A stretch of DNA of 64,000 nucleotides. Source: Chloroflexota bacterium. Its GTDB lineage: Bacteria > Chloroflexota > Anaerolineae > Aggregatilineales > Phototrophicaceae. Position 1 is the stretch's first letter. The number at the start of each line of letters is the position of its first letter. The notes under the pieces were generated by a model that saw nothing but the letters and a program-made list of their open reading frames with translations, ran no database searches and had not been told where the DNA came from. The DNA lies in the NCBI GenBank assembly GCA_020161935.1, contig JAIUNI010000007.1:186001-250000 (forward strand), read 5' to 3'. Positions 18,360 through 26,629 of this stretch are shown here, one piece after another. A program made the translations under genes and the position numbers.

Positions 18360-19598
18360 ATGACGACAAAGGAACAGGTTCAGGTGAGCAACACCACGTT
18401 TATGACTTCGCCCCACTACTTCTTTACTTCGGAGTCGGTTTCCGAGGGGCATCCCGACAAAATGTGCGACCAGATTTCGGATGCCGTTCTGGACGCGATT
18501 CTTGAGCAAGACGCAAACGCCCGCGTCGCCTGCGAAACCGCGACGACCACCGGCCTCGTGCTGGTGATGGGCGAAATTACGACCAGCGCTTATGTCGACA
18601 TCGACAAACTGGTGCGTAAGACCGTGACCGACATCGGTTACACCCGTGGTAAGTACGGCTTCGATGCCGAAACCTGCGCCGTGATCGTCTCGATCAAAGA
18701 ACAGTCGTCGGACATTGCCCAAGGTGTCGATCAGGCGTTGGAAGCCCGCGAAGGTACAATGACCGAGGCCGAAATCGCGGCGACCGGCGCAGGGGATCAA
18801 GGTATGATGATCGGCTTCGCGTGTGATGAAACGCCCGAATACATGCCATTGACTATCTCACTTTCACACAAGCTGACCCGACGCTTGGCCGAAGCCCGTA
18901 AAGCTGGCGAAATCGAATGGCTGCGCCCCGATGCCAAGAGCCAAGTGACGGTCGAATATGCTTACGGGAAGCCGAAGCGTATTGATACCGTCGTGATCTC
19001 GACCCAACATGCGCCGGAAGTCGGCAACGATGAAATCCGCGCGACGATCATCGAGAAGGTCATCAAGCAGGTGGTTCCGACCGAACTGCTGGACTCGAAC
19101 ACCCGCATCTTCGTCAACCCCACCGGTCGTTTCGTGACCGGCGGCCCGTTGGGTGATGCTGGCCTGACCGGCCGTAAGATCATCGTGGATACCTACGGCG
19201 GTGTCGCCCGTCACGGTGGTGGCGCGTTCTCCGGTAAAGACCCGACGAAGGTTGACCGCAGCGCCGCGTACATGGCGCGTTACATCGCCAAGAACGTGGT
19301 GGCGGCTGGCCTTGCGACCCGCTTTGAAGTGCAGGTGTCGTATGCCATCGGTGTTGCCAAGCCGACCTCGTTGGCGGTCGAAACGTTTGGTACGGGCGTG
19401 ATCCCCGAAGATCAAATCGTGGCGCTTATCAACAAGCACTTCGATATGCGTCCGGCGGCGATCATCCGCGACCTGAAGCTGCGCCGCCCGATCTACAAGC
19501 AGGTGGCGGCTTACGGTCACTTCGGTCGCCACGACATCGACATTCCGTGGGAACAGACCGATAAGGCTGACGCGCTGCGTCGGGACGCGGGTTTGTAA
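18360..19598 (+). CDS. metK: S-adenosylmethionine synthetase
   Basis: 412 residues, slightly longer than the usual 380-400. It makes SAM from methionine and ATP in the cytoplasm. Signature segments are present: GHPDKMCDQISD near the N-terminus (ATP site), GAGDQGMMIGFA and GGGAFSGKDPTKVDRSAAY (the P-loop-like phosphate site). The first 16 residues before HYFFTSESVSEGHPD are an extension. GGAGG lies 8 bases before the ATG. It is preceded by an S-box riboswitch and followed by its own terminator, so it is a single-gene unit. SAM is used by the methyltransferase at 24979. Confidence 0.98.
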   Translation: MTTKEQVQVSNTTFMTSPHYFFTSESVSEGHPDKMCDQISDAVLDAILEQDANARVACETATTTGLVLVMGEITTSAYVDIDKLVRKTVTDIGYTRGKYGFDAETCAVIVSIKEQSSDIAQGVDQALEAREGTMTEAEIAATGAGDQGMMIGFACDETPEYMPLTISLSHKLTRRLAEARKAGEIEWLRPDAKSQVTVEYAYGKPKRIDTVVISTQHAPEVGNDEIRATIIEKVIKQVVPTELLDSNTRIFVNPTGRFVTGGPLGDAGLTGRKIIVDTYGGVARHGGGAFSGKDPTKVDRSAAYMARYIAKNVVAAGLATRFEVQVSYAIGVAKPTSLAVETFGTGVIPEDQIVALINKHFDMRPAAIIRDLKLRRPIYKQVAAYGHFGRHDIDIPWEQTDKADALRRDAGL

Positions 19599-19710
19599 GA
19601 CAGGCTATCCGCAGCGACGCGGAGTTCGCAGAGAAATACAGAGAAAATACGAATCGCCAAGTGCGCCAAGATTAAAGAGAGCGCCAAGGGTTCGTTAAAC
19701 AGTAAACAAG

Positions 19711-19740
19711 AAATCCTCATCAGACGATGGGGATTTTTTA
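19711..19740 (+). terminator. Terminator downstream of metK
   Basis: AAATCCTCAT pairs with ATGGGGATTT over 10 bp (one G-U), loop CAGACG, followed by TTTTA. It lies about 110 bp after the metK stop; between them is a CGCAGAGAAATACAGAG block related to repeat C. Confidence 0.75.
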
Positions 19741-19770
19741 TTGCACAAACTGCGAAACGTGCAGCGAAAA

Positions 19771-19960
19771 GTGCAGATTTTGCATAATTTGCACATTTTC
19801 CCGCCGAAATGGCTGGCGGGATGCTCCCGTGCTGCCGCTGAGTTGACATTTTATGGCGGCGGAAATGAGGGAGCGCGGCGCTGAACTGGCGCACTTTCGG
19901 CGGATGTAAGGGAGCAAACCACCGCCGTGCAATACCTTCGCTGCCGCCAAGATTGCAATA
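19771..19960 (+). repeat. Interspersed repeat family A, copy 2
   Basis: Same order of blocks as copy 1: GCATAATTTGCACATTTTCC, CCGCTGAGTTGACATTTTAT, GGAAATGAGGGAGCGCGGCG, GCGCACTTTCGGCGG, then a GCCGCCAAGATTG end. Forms part of the 760-bp gene-free gap between metK and the RAYT gene. Confidence 0.7.
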
Positions 19961-20018
19961 CGATTTTTACCACGAAGGCACAAAGAAATGGAGAAAGGTA
20001 GAGAATAAATCATAGTTT

Positions 20019-20075
20019 CATTATAGAACAAAAGTTCATTACTTGTCAACAGGCGGAATGGTTTGAGTTTTCAAA
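20019..20075. repeat. Interspersed repeat E, copy 2
   Basis: CATTATAGAACAAAAGTT ... GGTTTGAGTTTTCAAAC, nearly the same as 9868-9925, including the terminal hairpin. Confidence 0.6.
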
Positions 20076-20111
20076 CTTTTGAGGGTATTAAAGTCGGTAT
20101 TTGGGGACAGC

Positions 20112-20179
20112 GGACGGCATGTATGCCGTCCCTACGCACAACCACGCCGATATGTGTAGGGACGCGATACATCGCGTCC
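20112..20179. repeat. REP pair (two facing hairpins, BIME-like)
   Basis: Hairpin GGACGGCAT/ATGCCGTCC with CTAC at 20132-20135, a 20-bp spacer, then GTAG at 20156-20159 and hairpin GGACGCGAT/ATCGCGTCC. The feet face each other, as in bacterial interspersed mosaic elements. Confidence 0.85.
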
Positions 20180-20274
20180 GATTAACGACAAACCTACTTT
20201 TCAAACGGCTTCTAACTTTTGAGGTGAGAAAAGTAGAAATCATGATAGGCAGCGGATGTGATTCAATATGCAAC

Positions 20275-20359
20275 GGACGGCACACTGCGTAGATGCCGTC
20301 CCTACGCACGACAATGCCGATTTTTGTAGGGACACGATACATCGCGTTCGCCCTCAACA
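20275..20359. repeat. REP pair adjoining the 3' end of the RAYT gene
   Basis: First hairpin GGACGGCA/TGCCGTCC has an enlarged 11-base loop (CACTGCGTAGA region), CTAC at 20302-20305; second unit GTAG at 20336-20339 with GGACACGAT/ATCGCGTTC, slightly decayed. It ends at the last base before the RAYT stop codon. Confidence 0.85.
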
Positions 20360-20863
20360 TTAACTTGATGTTTTGTGATAAAAAGTATCTTGTTCCCACA
20401 ACGCAGGATTATTCACAATATAGTCGCGGATACGTGTTAGGTCGGCTTCATTCCGAATAATATGATCGTGAAACCGTTCCTGCCACAGATTACCTGTCAG
20501 ACCGTTTGTCATACGATTGACTTCACGAGTAGCAGCAGCTTTGTAAGTGCCAATAACCCGCCCTAAGTGATGTCGTTTTTCCTTCGGCAAATGGTCTTGA
20601 TGCAACACAACCATTCCGTGAACGTGATTGGGCATCACAACGTAAAGATCAATCTCAACCTGCGAGTAATGCTGTGGGATGGCTAACCAACATGCCGCTG
20701 CTATATGCCCAGAGGCGCTTAAAACCATTTGCCCCTCAACCACATCGCCAAATAGATAATCACGGTTTGCGGTACATATCGTCACGAAATAGGAACCATC
20801 TGTGGTGTAATCATGCCCTTTTAGGCGTGGCGATTTACGTTGAGGATAAGTCGGTTGCGACAT
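20360..20863 (-). CDS. REP-associated tyrosine transposase (RAYT, TnpA_REP / Y1 superfamily)
   Basis: 167 residues from the ATG at 20863; the frame stays open up to 20899 but that part is REP sequence. Recognisable features are RKSPRLKGHDYTTDGSYFVT near the start, the HUH metal-binding motif in VMPNHVHGMV, the NLWQERFHDHIIRNE segment, and the probable nucleophile Tyr in IRDYIVNNP close to the end. RAYTs cut and join single-stranded REP hairpins at a GTAG foot and are thought to spread them without mobilising themselves. Both flanks carry REP pairs with GTAG/CTAC feet, so this is the likely driver of the REP family seen across the window. It looks intact. Confidence 0.92.
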   Translation of the reverse strand: MSQPTYPQRKSPRLKGHDYTTDGSYFVTICTANRDYLFGDVVEGQMVLSASGHIAAACWLAIPQHYSQVEIDLYVVMPNHVHGMVVLHQDHLPKEKRHHLGRVIGTYKAAATREVNRMTNGLTGNLWQERFHDHIIRNEADLTRIRDYIVNNPALWEQDTFYHKTSS

Positions 20864-20890
20864 TATCAACTCGTTTGATTGGTTCAGATC

Positions 20891-20965
20891 GGACGGCACA
20901 CTGCGTAGATGCCGTCCCTACGCACAACCACGCCGATATGTGTAGGGACGCGATACATCGCGTCC
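20891..20965. repeat. REP pair adjoining the 5' end of the RAYT gene
   Basis: Same order, orientation and enlarged first loop as 20275-20359: GGACGGCA...TGCCGTCC, CTAC 20918-20921, GTAG 20942-20945, then a perfect GGACGCGAT/ATCGCGTCC hairpin. The RAYT gene is thus bracketed by direct copies of one pair. Confidence 0.85.
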
Positions 20966-20993
20966 GGCCACCCGCAAACAGGAAACAGAAAGC

Positions 20994-22589
20994 CTATTTG
21001 AAGCGGGAAATGCGAAAACCGACATCGTTGCTCCTGCCGTGAGGATTGCCCCCGTTCCGGTACTCGCAGCGGAAGAAATCCGCATTGTTGACGTACCAAG
21101 CACCGCCGCGCAGGACGCGAACATCCGTTCCATCAAGCAGATTATTATTGGCCTCATATTGTGTTAAGCACCATTCCCAAACATTGCCACTCATATCCAC
21201 AACACCGAAAGGGCTGTCACCCTTGCCTTCATATTGGCGCACCGGTGTGGTTTTGCCAATCCCTTTACCATAAACATTGTTGTTACAGCGGCTGGCATCC
21301 CCCTGTTTGCCCCAAGGATAATCTCGTCCATCATCGCCCTGCGCGGCTCGCTGCCATTGGTCTTCGGTGGGCAGCATGATATTTTCACCCGAAGTTTCGC
21401 CCAACCATTGGCAAAAAGCAACTGACTCATACCAAGAGACACCAACGACGGGATAATTCGGCTTGTTCCATTTATCGTCCCACCAGTAGCGCGGCTCGCT
21501 CCATTCGTTTTCTTGTCGCATTTCCCAACCATCTGCCGTCCACCACTTTTCTTGCTCATATCCCTTTGCTTCAACGAACTTGGCGAATTGGGCGTTTGTG
21601 ATGGGGTATTTGCCAATCTGAAAGGCTGCCACTTCAAAGGTAGTTGCTATCTTAATGTAGCCGCCGTTTGCGTCATCATTGCCACCTAATGTGACTTTTC
21701 CGGCTGGAATGTCAATCCATGCGAAGGGTTGCGGCATGAGGGAGAGAGAGGTGGGGCGAGAAGGCGCGGCGGACGGCATGTATGCCGTCCCTACGGTGGG
21801 GGGAACGGTTGGGGGTGGCACAACAAAAAGACCTGCAATATTGTTCGGGTCGTAGGTAACACCATACTTTTGTATATAAACGCGCCAAGCAGCCTTCGCC
21901 CCTCTATACAAGGTCGAATTGGCGGACATCTGGACAATGGTCTGATATTCCTTATTGCGACTATTCTCATGCTGGATTTCTCCGACCCGTTCAGCCGCAG
22001 CCAAACCCCATCCAGAGGGATCAGCCTCTTTCACCTGCTGAAAGAGTTTCAATGCCAATGAAATGTTGTTTTCGGCTGCGGCTTCCTCGGCGAGCATATA
22101 AACTTCTGATATTTGTTCAGGCTTTGACTCTGGCTTTGGCTCGTCTGGACGATCTGGTAATGGCGAAGGTGGCGGATATTTACCTTGAAAAATATTCACG
22201 CGAACATCACCTAGCGCCCGTTCAACTGTAAACAAGGTATCACCCAAACTCATATCATCACGCACGATAGCATACTGAATACGGCGCGATTTTAGCGATT
22301 GTGGGGTATCACACTGCTTAAGCATTAAAGGCACAATCGGCTTATTCAGAGCCAACGCATAGTTGAGTTCGGCGGTGCAATAAATCGACTCAACGCACTT
22401 GGGAGACATTATATAAATGAAGCATTCACAGGTCTCAATGTTTTGGAGAATACCCTCCCACCAATCCTGTGCTGGCATAAGGCGTTGGTCAATCCATGCG
22501 TCATGGTGCGCTCGATCACGCAGCCCCCGCCACAACTCATAAACCCATGCTTTATCATCACGAGAATAACTAATGAACAGTTTCGACAT
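20994..22589 (-). CDS. TIR-domain protein with C-terminal FGE/SUMF1 (C-type-lectin-like) domain
   Basis: 531 residues from the ATG of MSKLFISYSRDDKAW (another ATG at 22604). Residues 1-140 form a TIR domain: KLFISYSRDD, a WEGILQNIETCECFIYIMSP strand-helix, and the conserved glutamate in CTAELNYALA, the catalytic position of TIR NADases. Residues about 160-240 are a helical, repeat-like spacer, then a Pro-rich linker containing an in-frame REP (GTAYMPSA), and from about 285 a sulfatase-modifying-factor domain (PAGKVTLGG, PVVGVSWYESVAFCQWLG, LPTEDQWQRAA, SGNVWEW, VLRGGAW, VGFRISRFK). The FGE copper cysteine pair is not preserved, so the domain probably binds a ligand rather than oxidising cysteine. 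A sensor-effector role in stress or phage defence is plausible but unproven. Confidence 0.88.
   Translation of the reverse strand: MSKLFISYSRDDKAWVYELWRGLRDRAHHDAWIDQRLMPAQDWWEGILQNIETCECFIYIMSPKCVESIYCTAELNYALALNKPIVPLMLKQCDTPQSLKSRRIQYAIVRDDMSLGDTLFTVERALGDVRVNIFQGKYPPPSPLPDRPDEPKPESKPEQISEVYMLAEEAAAENNISLALKLFQQVKEADPSGWGLAAAERVGEIQHENSRNKEYQTIVQMSANSTLYRGAKAAWRVYIQKYGVTYDPNNIAGLFVVPPPTVPPTVGTAYMPSAAPSRPTSLSLMPQPFAWIDIPAGKVTLGGNDDANGGYIKIATTFEVAAFQIGKYPITNAQFAKFVEAKGYEQEKWWTADGWEMRQENEWSEPRYWWDDKWNKPNYPVVGVSWYESVAFCQWLGETSGENIMLPTEDQWQRAAQGDDGRDYPWGKQGDASRCNNNVYGKGIGKTTPVRQYEGKGDSPFGVVDMSGNVWEWCLTQYEANNNLLDGTDVRVLRGGAWYVNNADFFRCEYRNGGNPHGRSNDVGFRISRFK
21771..21794. repeat. REP hairpin inside the TIR-FGE coding sequence
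   Basis: Perfect GGACGGCAT/ATGCCGTCC hairpin plus CTAC, the same unit as 20112-20135. It adds about eight codons (read as GTAYMPSA on the minus strand) to the Pro-rich linker without breaking the frame. Confidence 0.85.
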
Positions 22590-22667
22590 AATGGGGTCAA
22601 TCATCCGTTGTGTACGATGTCAGTATAGGATGTATTCTGACATAAGACGATTGACCCCGCAACGTGT

Positions 22668-23546
22668 TCACTTCCAGAGGTTGAGTAGGCCGCTGGTGCT
22701 GACGTATCCGGCATAGATGAGGGCGGCGATCAGCATCACCCGCCCCAGCAGTTCGGAGCGTGCCGCCAGTGTGTCGCGGAAGAAACGGTGCAGCAGCATG
22801 GGCAAGAAGATCAAGCCAAACGGCAGGATGAACAATGGCAGAATACCCGCGAGGATGTAATAGGCGAACAGCACGATCAACGTGCCGGAGGCCGCCAGCA
22901 TCAGCCGTGAGCTGACCTGCCGCCCGAATGTCACCGTGAAGTTGTGGTCGGTCAGCACGTCGACGGCGTAGTCGCGAATTTGCTGTTCCAACTGCGCCGA
23001 GAGTGAGGTCAGCACGAAGATCGACACCAGCGCGGTATCCAAGCGCGACCACTCTAAACCGACCAAGAGCATGGTCGCCAGATAGGGGAAGGTTTGCACG
23101 AAGAACATATGCATCAGCAGATCGGCAATCGGGCGGCTTTTCAGGCGCAGCGGGGGCGCGGAATACGCCCAAATCGCCAGCAATCCGCAGGCGACGACCA
23201 GCAGACCCTTCACCCCAAACTGAGCAAAGAATACACCCAGCGCCACGCTGATCCCGGCGAAGAGGATGCCCGCGTTCAAGCGCGACAGCTTGACCCCCAC
23301 GAAGAAATTACGCGCCCCTTTTTTCGCTTCTTGCGCGTCAAACGGCGCGTCGAAATAATCGTTCACGGCGAAGCCCAGCCAGTAGCAGAAGGCCATCACC
23401 ACCGGCACGCCGAGCAGTTCGACCTTGAACGACTCGTGACCGATGAGCGCCACTATGCCGATGATGAGCGTGATACCCCACGCATCGGCATGATTAAAAA
23501 TGAGATTGGAAACCTGCTTCAACATGATGCAAAACCATACTTCCAT
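22668..23546 (-). CDS. UbiA-family prenyltransferase
   Basis: 292 residues with about eight or nine membrane helices. The first Asp-rich motif appears as NDYFDAPFDAQEAKKGARNF, the polyprenyl-diphosphate/Mg site; the second is in the RDYAVDVLTDHNFTVTFG region (DY..D..TDH). UbiA enzymes attach prenyl chains to aromatic or polar acceptors (quinones, heme, chlorophyll, lipids). The acceptor is not evident: no quinone or heme genes are adjacent. A second ATG at 23525 (MLKQVSNLIF) is an alternative start; neither has a clear ribosome site. It is separated from the TIR-FGE gene by about 80 bp on the same strand. Confidence 0.85.
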   Translation of the reverse strand: MEVWFCIMLKQVSNLIFNHADAWGITLIIGIVALIGHESFKVELLGVPVVMAFCYWLGFAVNDYFDAPFDAQEAKKGARNFFVGVKLSRLNAGILFAGISVALGVFFAQFGVKGLLVVACGLLAIWAYSAPPLRLKSRPIADLLMHMFFVQTFPYLATMLLVGLEWSRLDTALVSIFVLTSLSAQLEQQIRDYAVDVLTDHNFTVTFGRQVSSRLMLAASGTLIVLFAYYILAGILPLFILPFGLIFLPMLLHRFFRDTLAARSELLGRVMLIAALIYAGYVSTSGLLNLWK

Positions 23547-23751
23547 GATCGATTCAACAATGGGTCAATCATCGACCAAGCATCATCAAATGTCCATACA
23601 CCTTTTTACCGTTACTTGTCATACGTTTGTCGAGGCGTAAAAGTCGCGCAACGAATTGAAAGATCGGCGTTACAGAAATCATTTGCCGCAATCCTCACCA
23701 CCGTTGTATAGTGAGAACTGCATTAAGAACCTACCGGCGAAGGAGCCACCC

Positions 23752-24837
23752 ATGCGCGCTTTGAAGACCATTGGTAAATATTTCTGGCGCTTTATGATCG
23801 TGTTTTCGTTCATTGTGAACATCATTCTGGTTGTGGTACTCCTCGTACTCGGCCTGACCATTTTTGACATCAAGAAGAACATTGCCCAGCCGCTGATTCA
23901 GGGCTTGCACAGCAGCTTCGTCGGATTGAACGATGCGACGATTGACTGGACGATTCCGGTGCAGGATACGATCAGCGTTGACCGCGCCAACGCGCAGTTG
24001 GAGACGACCATTCCCATCAACCTTGCTGAAACGGTGGTCACCCTGACGCAGCCCGTACCGCTCACGGTCGGGGCGAACATCACCGCGCCGGGGCTTACCG
24101 TCAGCGGCGCATCCGTCAGCCTCACGCTCCCCGCCGGAACACGCTTACCCGTGTCGCTGGCCTTCGACCTGCCGGTGCAGCAGGACGTGACCGTCAGCCT
24201 CGATGTGCCGGTTGACCTCAAGGTTCGCGCGGTCATCCCGCTTGACCAGACACAAATTCACGACCCTGTGGAAAACCTGCGCCTGCTGTTCGAGCCGCTG
24301 GTGCGCGCCCTCGGCAACCTACCGGGCGACTTTAGCGAGGTTGGCACGTTCGCGGGGCAAATCCTGAGTGGCAACGCGCCAAACCTGCTGGCGGAAACCC
24401 CTTACAGCCAGAACCCGTGGCCGGGATACTCGACCACCGCCGGAACGAATTACACGCTGGGTAACGCTGAGATCCCTGCGGATAACGTCGCCTCTACGAC
24501 AGGCATCGTACCCATCGGTGGCATCCCCGCGCTGGATGAGGGCATACGGCCAGAGCTGTACCAGAACGGCAGCACACCGGCGACACTTAACCAGCAGACC
24601 ATCAACAACCTGATCGGCGCAGGCGTGAATCCCGCCGCCTTCAACGGCAGCTACGCGGATACGGCCAACAGCCCGTCGAAGCAGGGCAGCGGGCAGCAGC
24701 CACCGACAACGACCGACACCACCAACCCGCCGATAACGGACACCGGCGACACGGGGCAGCAGCCCACCGGCGAAATACCGGCAACGCCCATCCCCGGCGG
24801 TGGTGATCTCGGCATCGTCGCCACCCCCGGCGGGTAA
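23752..24837 (+). CDS. Membrane-anchored protein of unknown function with Pro/Thr-rich tail
   Basis: 361 residues. The ATG at 23752 was chosen because AAGGAG lies about 7 bases before it; the frame is open further upstream. One strong N-terminal membrane segment (FMIVFSFIVNIILVVVLLVL) follows a short basic stretch. The body (about 60-230) is rich in short beta-like repeats with alternating Val/Thr (TIPINLAETVVTL, VPLTVGANI, SLTLPAGT, VTVSLDVPV), suggesting an extracytoplasmic beta domain. The last 60 residues are a Thr/Pro/Gly tail (TTTDTTNPPITDTGDTG). It ends at its own terminator. No family recognised. Confidence 0.75.
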   Translation: MRALKTIGKYFWRFMIVFSFIVNIILVVVLLVLGLTIFDIKKNIAQPLIQGLHSSFVGLNDATIDWTIPVQDTISVDRANAQLETTIPINLAETVVTLTQPVPLTVGANITAPGLTVSGASVSLTLPAGTRLPVSLAFDLPVQQDVTVSLDVPVDLKVRAVIPLDQTQIHDPVENLRLLFEPLVRALGNLPGDFSEVGTFAGQILSGNAPNLLAETPYSQNPWPGYSTTAGTNYTLGNAEIPADNVASTTGIVPIGGIPALDEGIRPELYQNGSTPATLNQQTINNLIGAGVNPAAFNGSYADTANSPSKQGSGQQPPTTTDTTNPPITDTGDTGQQPTGEIPATPIPGGGDLGIVATPGG

Positions 24838-24850
24838 ACCTGTTAACGAG

Positions 24851-24877
24851 AGAGGCGCATCAACCTGCGCCTCTTTT
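24851..24877 (+). terminator. Intrinsic terminator
   Basis: AGAGGCGCA (24851-24859) pairs with TGCGCCTCT (24866-24874) around a 6-base loop, followed by TTT. It ends the 23752-24837 gene. Confidence 0.85.
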
Positions 24878-24978
24878 CATAAGAATTGACGACACATGGA
24901 CTCTCACCCCTGCCACGTTTGGCTTATAATGAAGGGGTTCGGAAGCAGCAGTACGCTGGTTGGTTAAAAGAGGAATGT

Positions 24979-25878
24979 ATGACCAAGCCTGATATTCGGC
25001 CTCCCATCTGTGACTACGAAGGGTCCAATTACCGCACCGAATTCTGGGAGGGCAAAGGCCGCGACTACGAAGATCAGGTCGAGCGCATCGCCCTGCGCCG
25101 GATGCTGCCCAAGAATGGCAGACGCTTGCTCGAATTGGGCGCGGGCTTCGGGCGGCTGACTAACGAGTACCATATGTACGAACAGGTTGTGCTGGTCGAT
25201 TATTCCTTCTCGCAGTTGCAATACGCGCAGGAAAAGCTCGGTCGCAGCGGGCGCTATATTTATGTGGCGGCGGATGCTTACCAACTGCCCTTCCGCGCGG
25301 GTGTGTTCGACGGTGTGACGATCATCCGCGTCATCCACCACATCGCCGATGTCAACGTGGCGCTGCGGCAGGTGCGGCGTGTCCTCGTGCCGGATGGCAA
25401 GCTCATCCTCGAATACGCCAACAAGCGCAACCTCAAGGCCATGTACCGCTACTCACGCGGGCTGCAAACGTGGGACCCGAACGACCTCCAGCCGGTCGAG
25501 TTTGTCGAACTCAACTTCGACTTCCATCCGGTGTACATGCAGCAGCGGCTCGCGGGGGCGGGCTTTAACACCGAGCGCAGTATGCCGGTGTCGTTCTTCC
25601 GCGTCGGCGCGTTGAAAAATCACCTACCGGCCACGCTGCTCGCTGGCTTAGACGGCATCTTGCAGCATTCCGGTTTCCACTACACACCGAGTATCTTCAC
25701 GCTGAACACGGCTACGGGCGCGTCACCCAACAACCTTGAAACCGACTCGCTGTTCGTCGCCCCCGGTTCCGGTGATGAACTCGTTAAGGAAGGTGACACG
25801 CTGGTTTCCACACGCACCAACCAGCGCTGGGCGATCCGTGACGGCATCTACGACTTCAAAGCGCCAATTGACGAGTAA
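24979..25878 (+). CDS. Class I SAM-dependent methyltransferase with Trm112-like C-terminus
   Basis: 299 residues. The ATG at 24979 follows AGAGG; upstream frame is not needed. Motif I is LLELGAGFGRLTNEY, followed by the acidic strand end VVLVDYSFSQLQYA and the motif IV region GVFDGVTIIRVIHHIADV, as in Methyltransf_11 enzymes. The final 45 residues (LFVAPGSGDELVKEGD..WAIRDGIYDF) resemble a Trm112/UPF0434 zinc-ribbon-like domain that has lost its cysteines, as is common in bacterial members. Substrate not deducible. It lies between two terminated genes, so it is probably transcribed alone or with the DsbA-like gene 62 bp downstream. Confidence 0.85.
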   Translation: MTKPDIRPPICDYEGSNYRTEFWEGKGRDYEDQVERIALRRMLPKNGRRLLELGAGFGRLTNEYHMYEQVVLVDYSFSQLQYAQEKLGRSGRYIYVAADAYQLPFRAGVFDGVTIIRVIHHIADVNVALRQVRRVLVPDGKLILEYANKRNLKAMYRYSRGLQTWDPNDLQPVEFVELNFDFHPVYMQQRLAGAGFNTERSMPVSFFRVGALKNHLPATLLAGLDGILQHSGFHYTPSIFTLNTATGASPNNLETDSLFVAPGSGDELVKEGDTLVSTRTNQRWAIRDGIYDFKAPIDE

Positions 25879-25940
25879 GACAAGCCTGTTTACGGGCATC
25901 AAACAGGTTATAACATCGCTATTTCACGAAGGAATTTCAT

Positions 25941-26558
25941 ATGACTGATACCCCTGTCCGCGTCGACGTATGGTCGGACTTTGTTTGCCCGTGGTGCTAT
26001 TTAGCCGCCACCAGCCTCGAAAAGCTCGAAGCTGCGAATGAGATTGAAATCGTCCGCCGTTCCTACGAACTGCGCCCGAAGGGTTCACCGCCTATGCCGG
26101 AGGAATACCGCAAGCGCATCGAGGACGGGCAGCCGCAGTTTAATGCGATGGCGCTCGAACGCTACGGCATCACCATCAACCGCGGGCCGTTCGGCATCGA
26201 CAGCCGTCCCGCGCTCATCGGTGCGAAGTTCGCCGAGGAACAGGGTGCCGGTAAGGCGTACCACGATGCCATGTACCGCGCCTACTGGGAAGAAGCCCGC
26301 GACATCGAGCAGCTTGACGTGATGCAAGACGTAGCGGAAAGTGTCGGCCTCGACCGCGAAGCCTTCGCCGCCGCGCTCGAAACACCCGCCTACCTGCATC
26401 AGGTGATTGCCGACATTACACAGGCGCAGGGGATGGGCTTACAAGGTGTCCCCGCCATGATCTTCGCGGGGAAGTACCTCGTCAGCGGCGCACAGCCCTA
26501 CGACGTGCTGAAGCAGGTCGTCAAGGACGTGAACACCCGCCTCGCGGCCAACGCCTAA
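25941..26558 (+). CDS. DsbA-family oxidoreductase, FrnE-like
   Basis: 205 residues with the thioredoxin-fold/alpha-insertion pattern of the FrnE/2-hydroxychromene isomerase group. The active-site CPWC follows the first strand (VDVWSDFVCPWCYLA), and the cis-Pro loop appears as GLQGVPAMIFAGKYLVSGAQ. No signal peptide, so it is cytoplasmic; FrnE proteins are disulfide isomerases linked to oxidative stress. The ATG at 25941 follows GAAGGA. A bidirectional terminator separates it from convergent folE. Confidence 0.9.
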   Translation: MTDTPVRVDVWSDFVCPWCYLAATSLEKLEAANEIEIVRRSYELRPKGSPPMPEEYRKRIEDGQPQFNAMALERYGITINRGPFGIDSRPALIGAKFAEEQGAGKAYHDAMYRAYWEEARDIEQLDVMQDVAESVGLDREAFAAALETPAYLHQVIADITQAQGMGLQGVPAMIFAGKYLVSGAQPYDVLKQVVKDVNTRLAANA

Positions 26559-26578
26559 AGCCGTTATCCACCCAACAA

Positions 26579-26610
26579 AAAAGCGCCTGTCAGCAGTAAC
26601 AGGCGCTTTT
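26579..26610. terminator. Bidirectional terminator between the FrnE-like gene and folE
   Basis: AAAAGCGCCTGT (26579-26590) and ACAGGCGCTTTT (26599-26610) form a perfect 12-bp stem that gives a T-run on both strands, serving both convergent genes. Confidence 0.92.
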
Positions 26611-26629
26611 GATTCAGAAGGTACGATGA

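Noticed and set aside
20994..21120. The 3' end of the TIR-FGE gene as a diversity-generating retroelement variable region
   Set aside because: The FGE fold and the VLRGGAW...VGFR ending are typical of such targets, but no reverse transcriptase, no template repeat and no accessory gene are present in the window.
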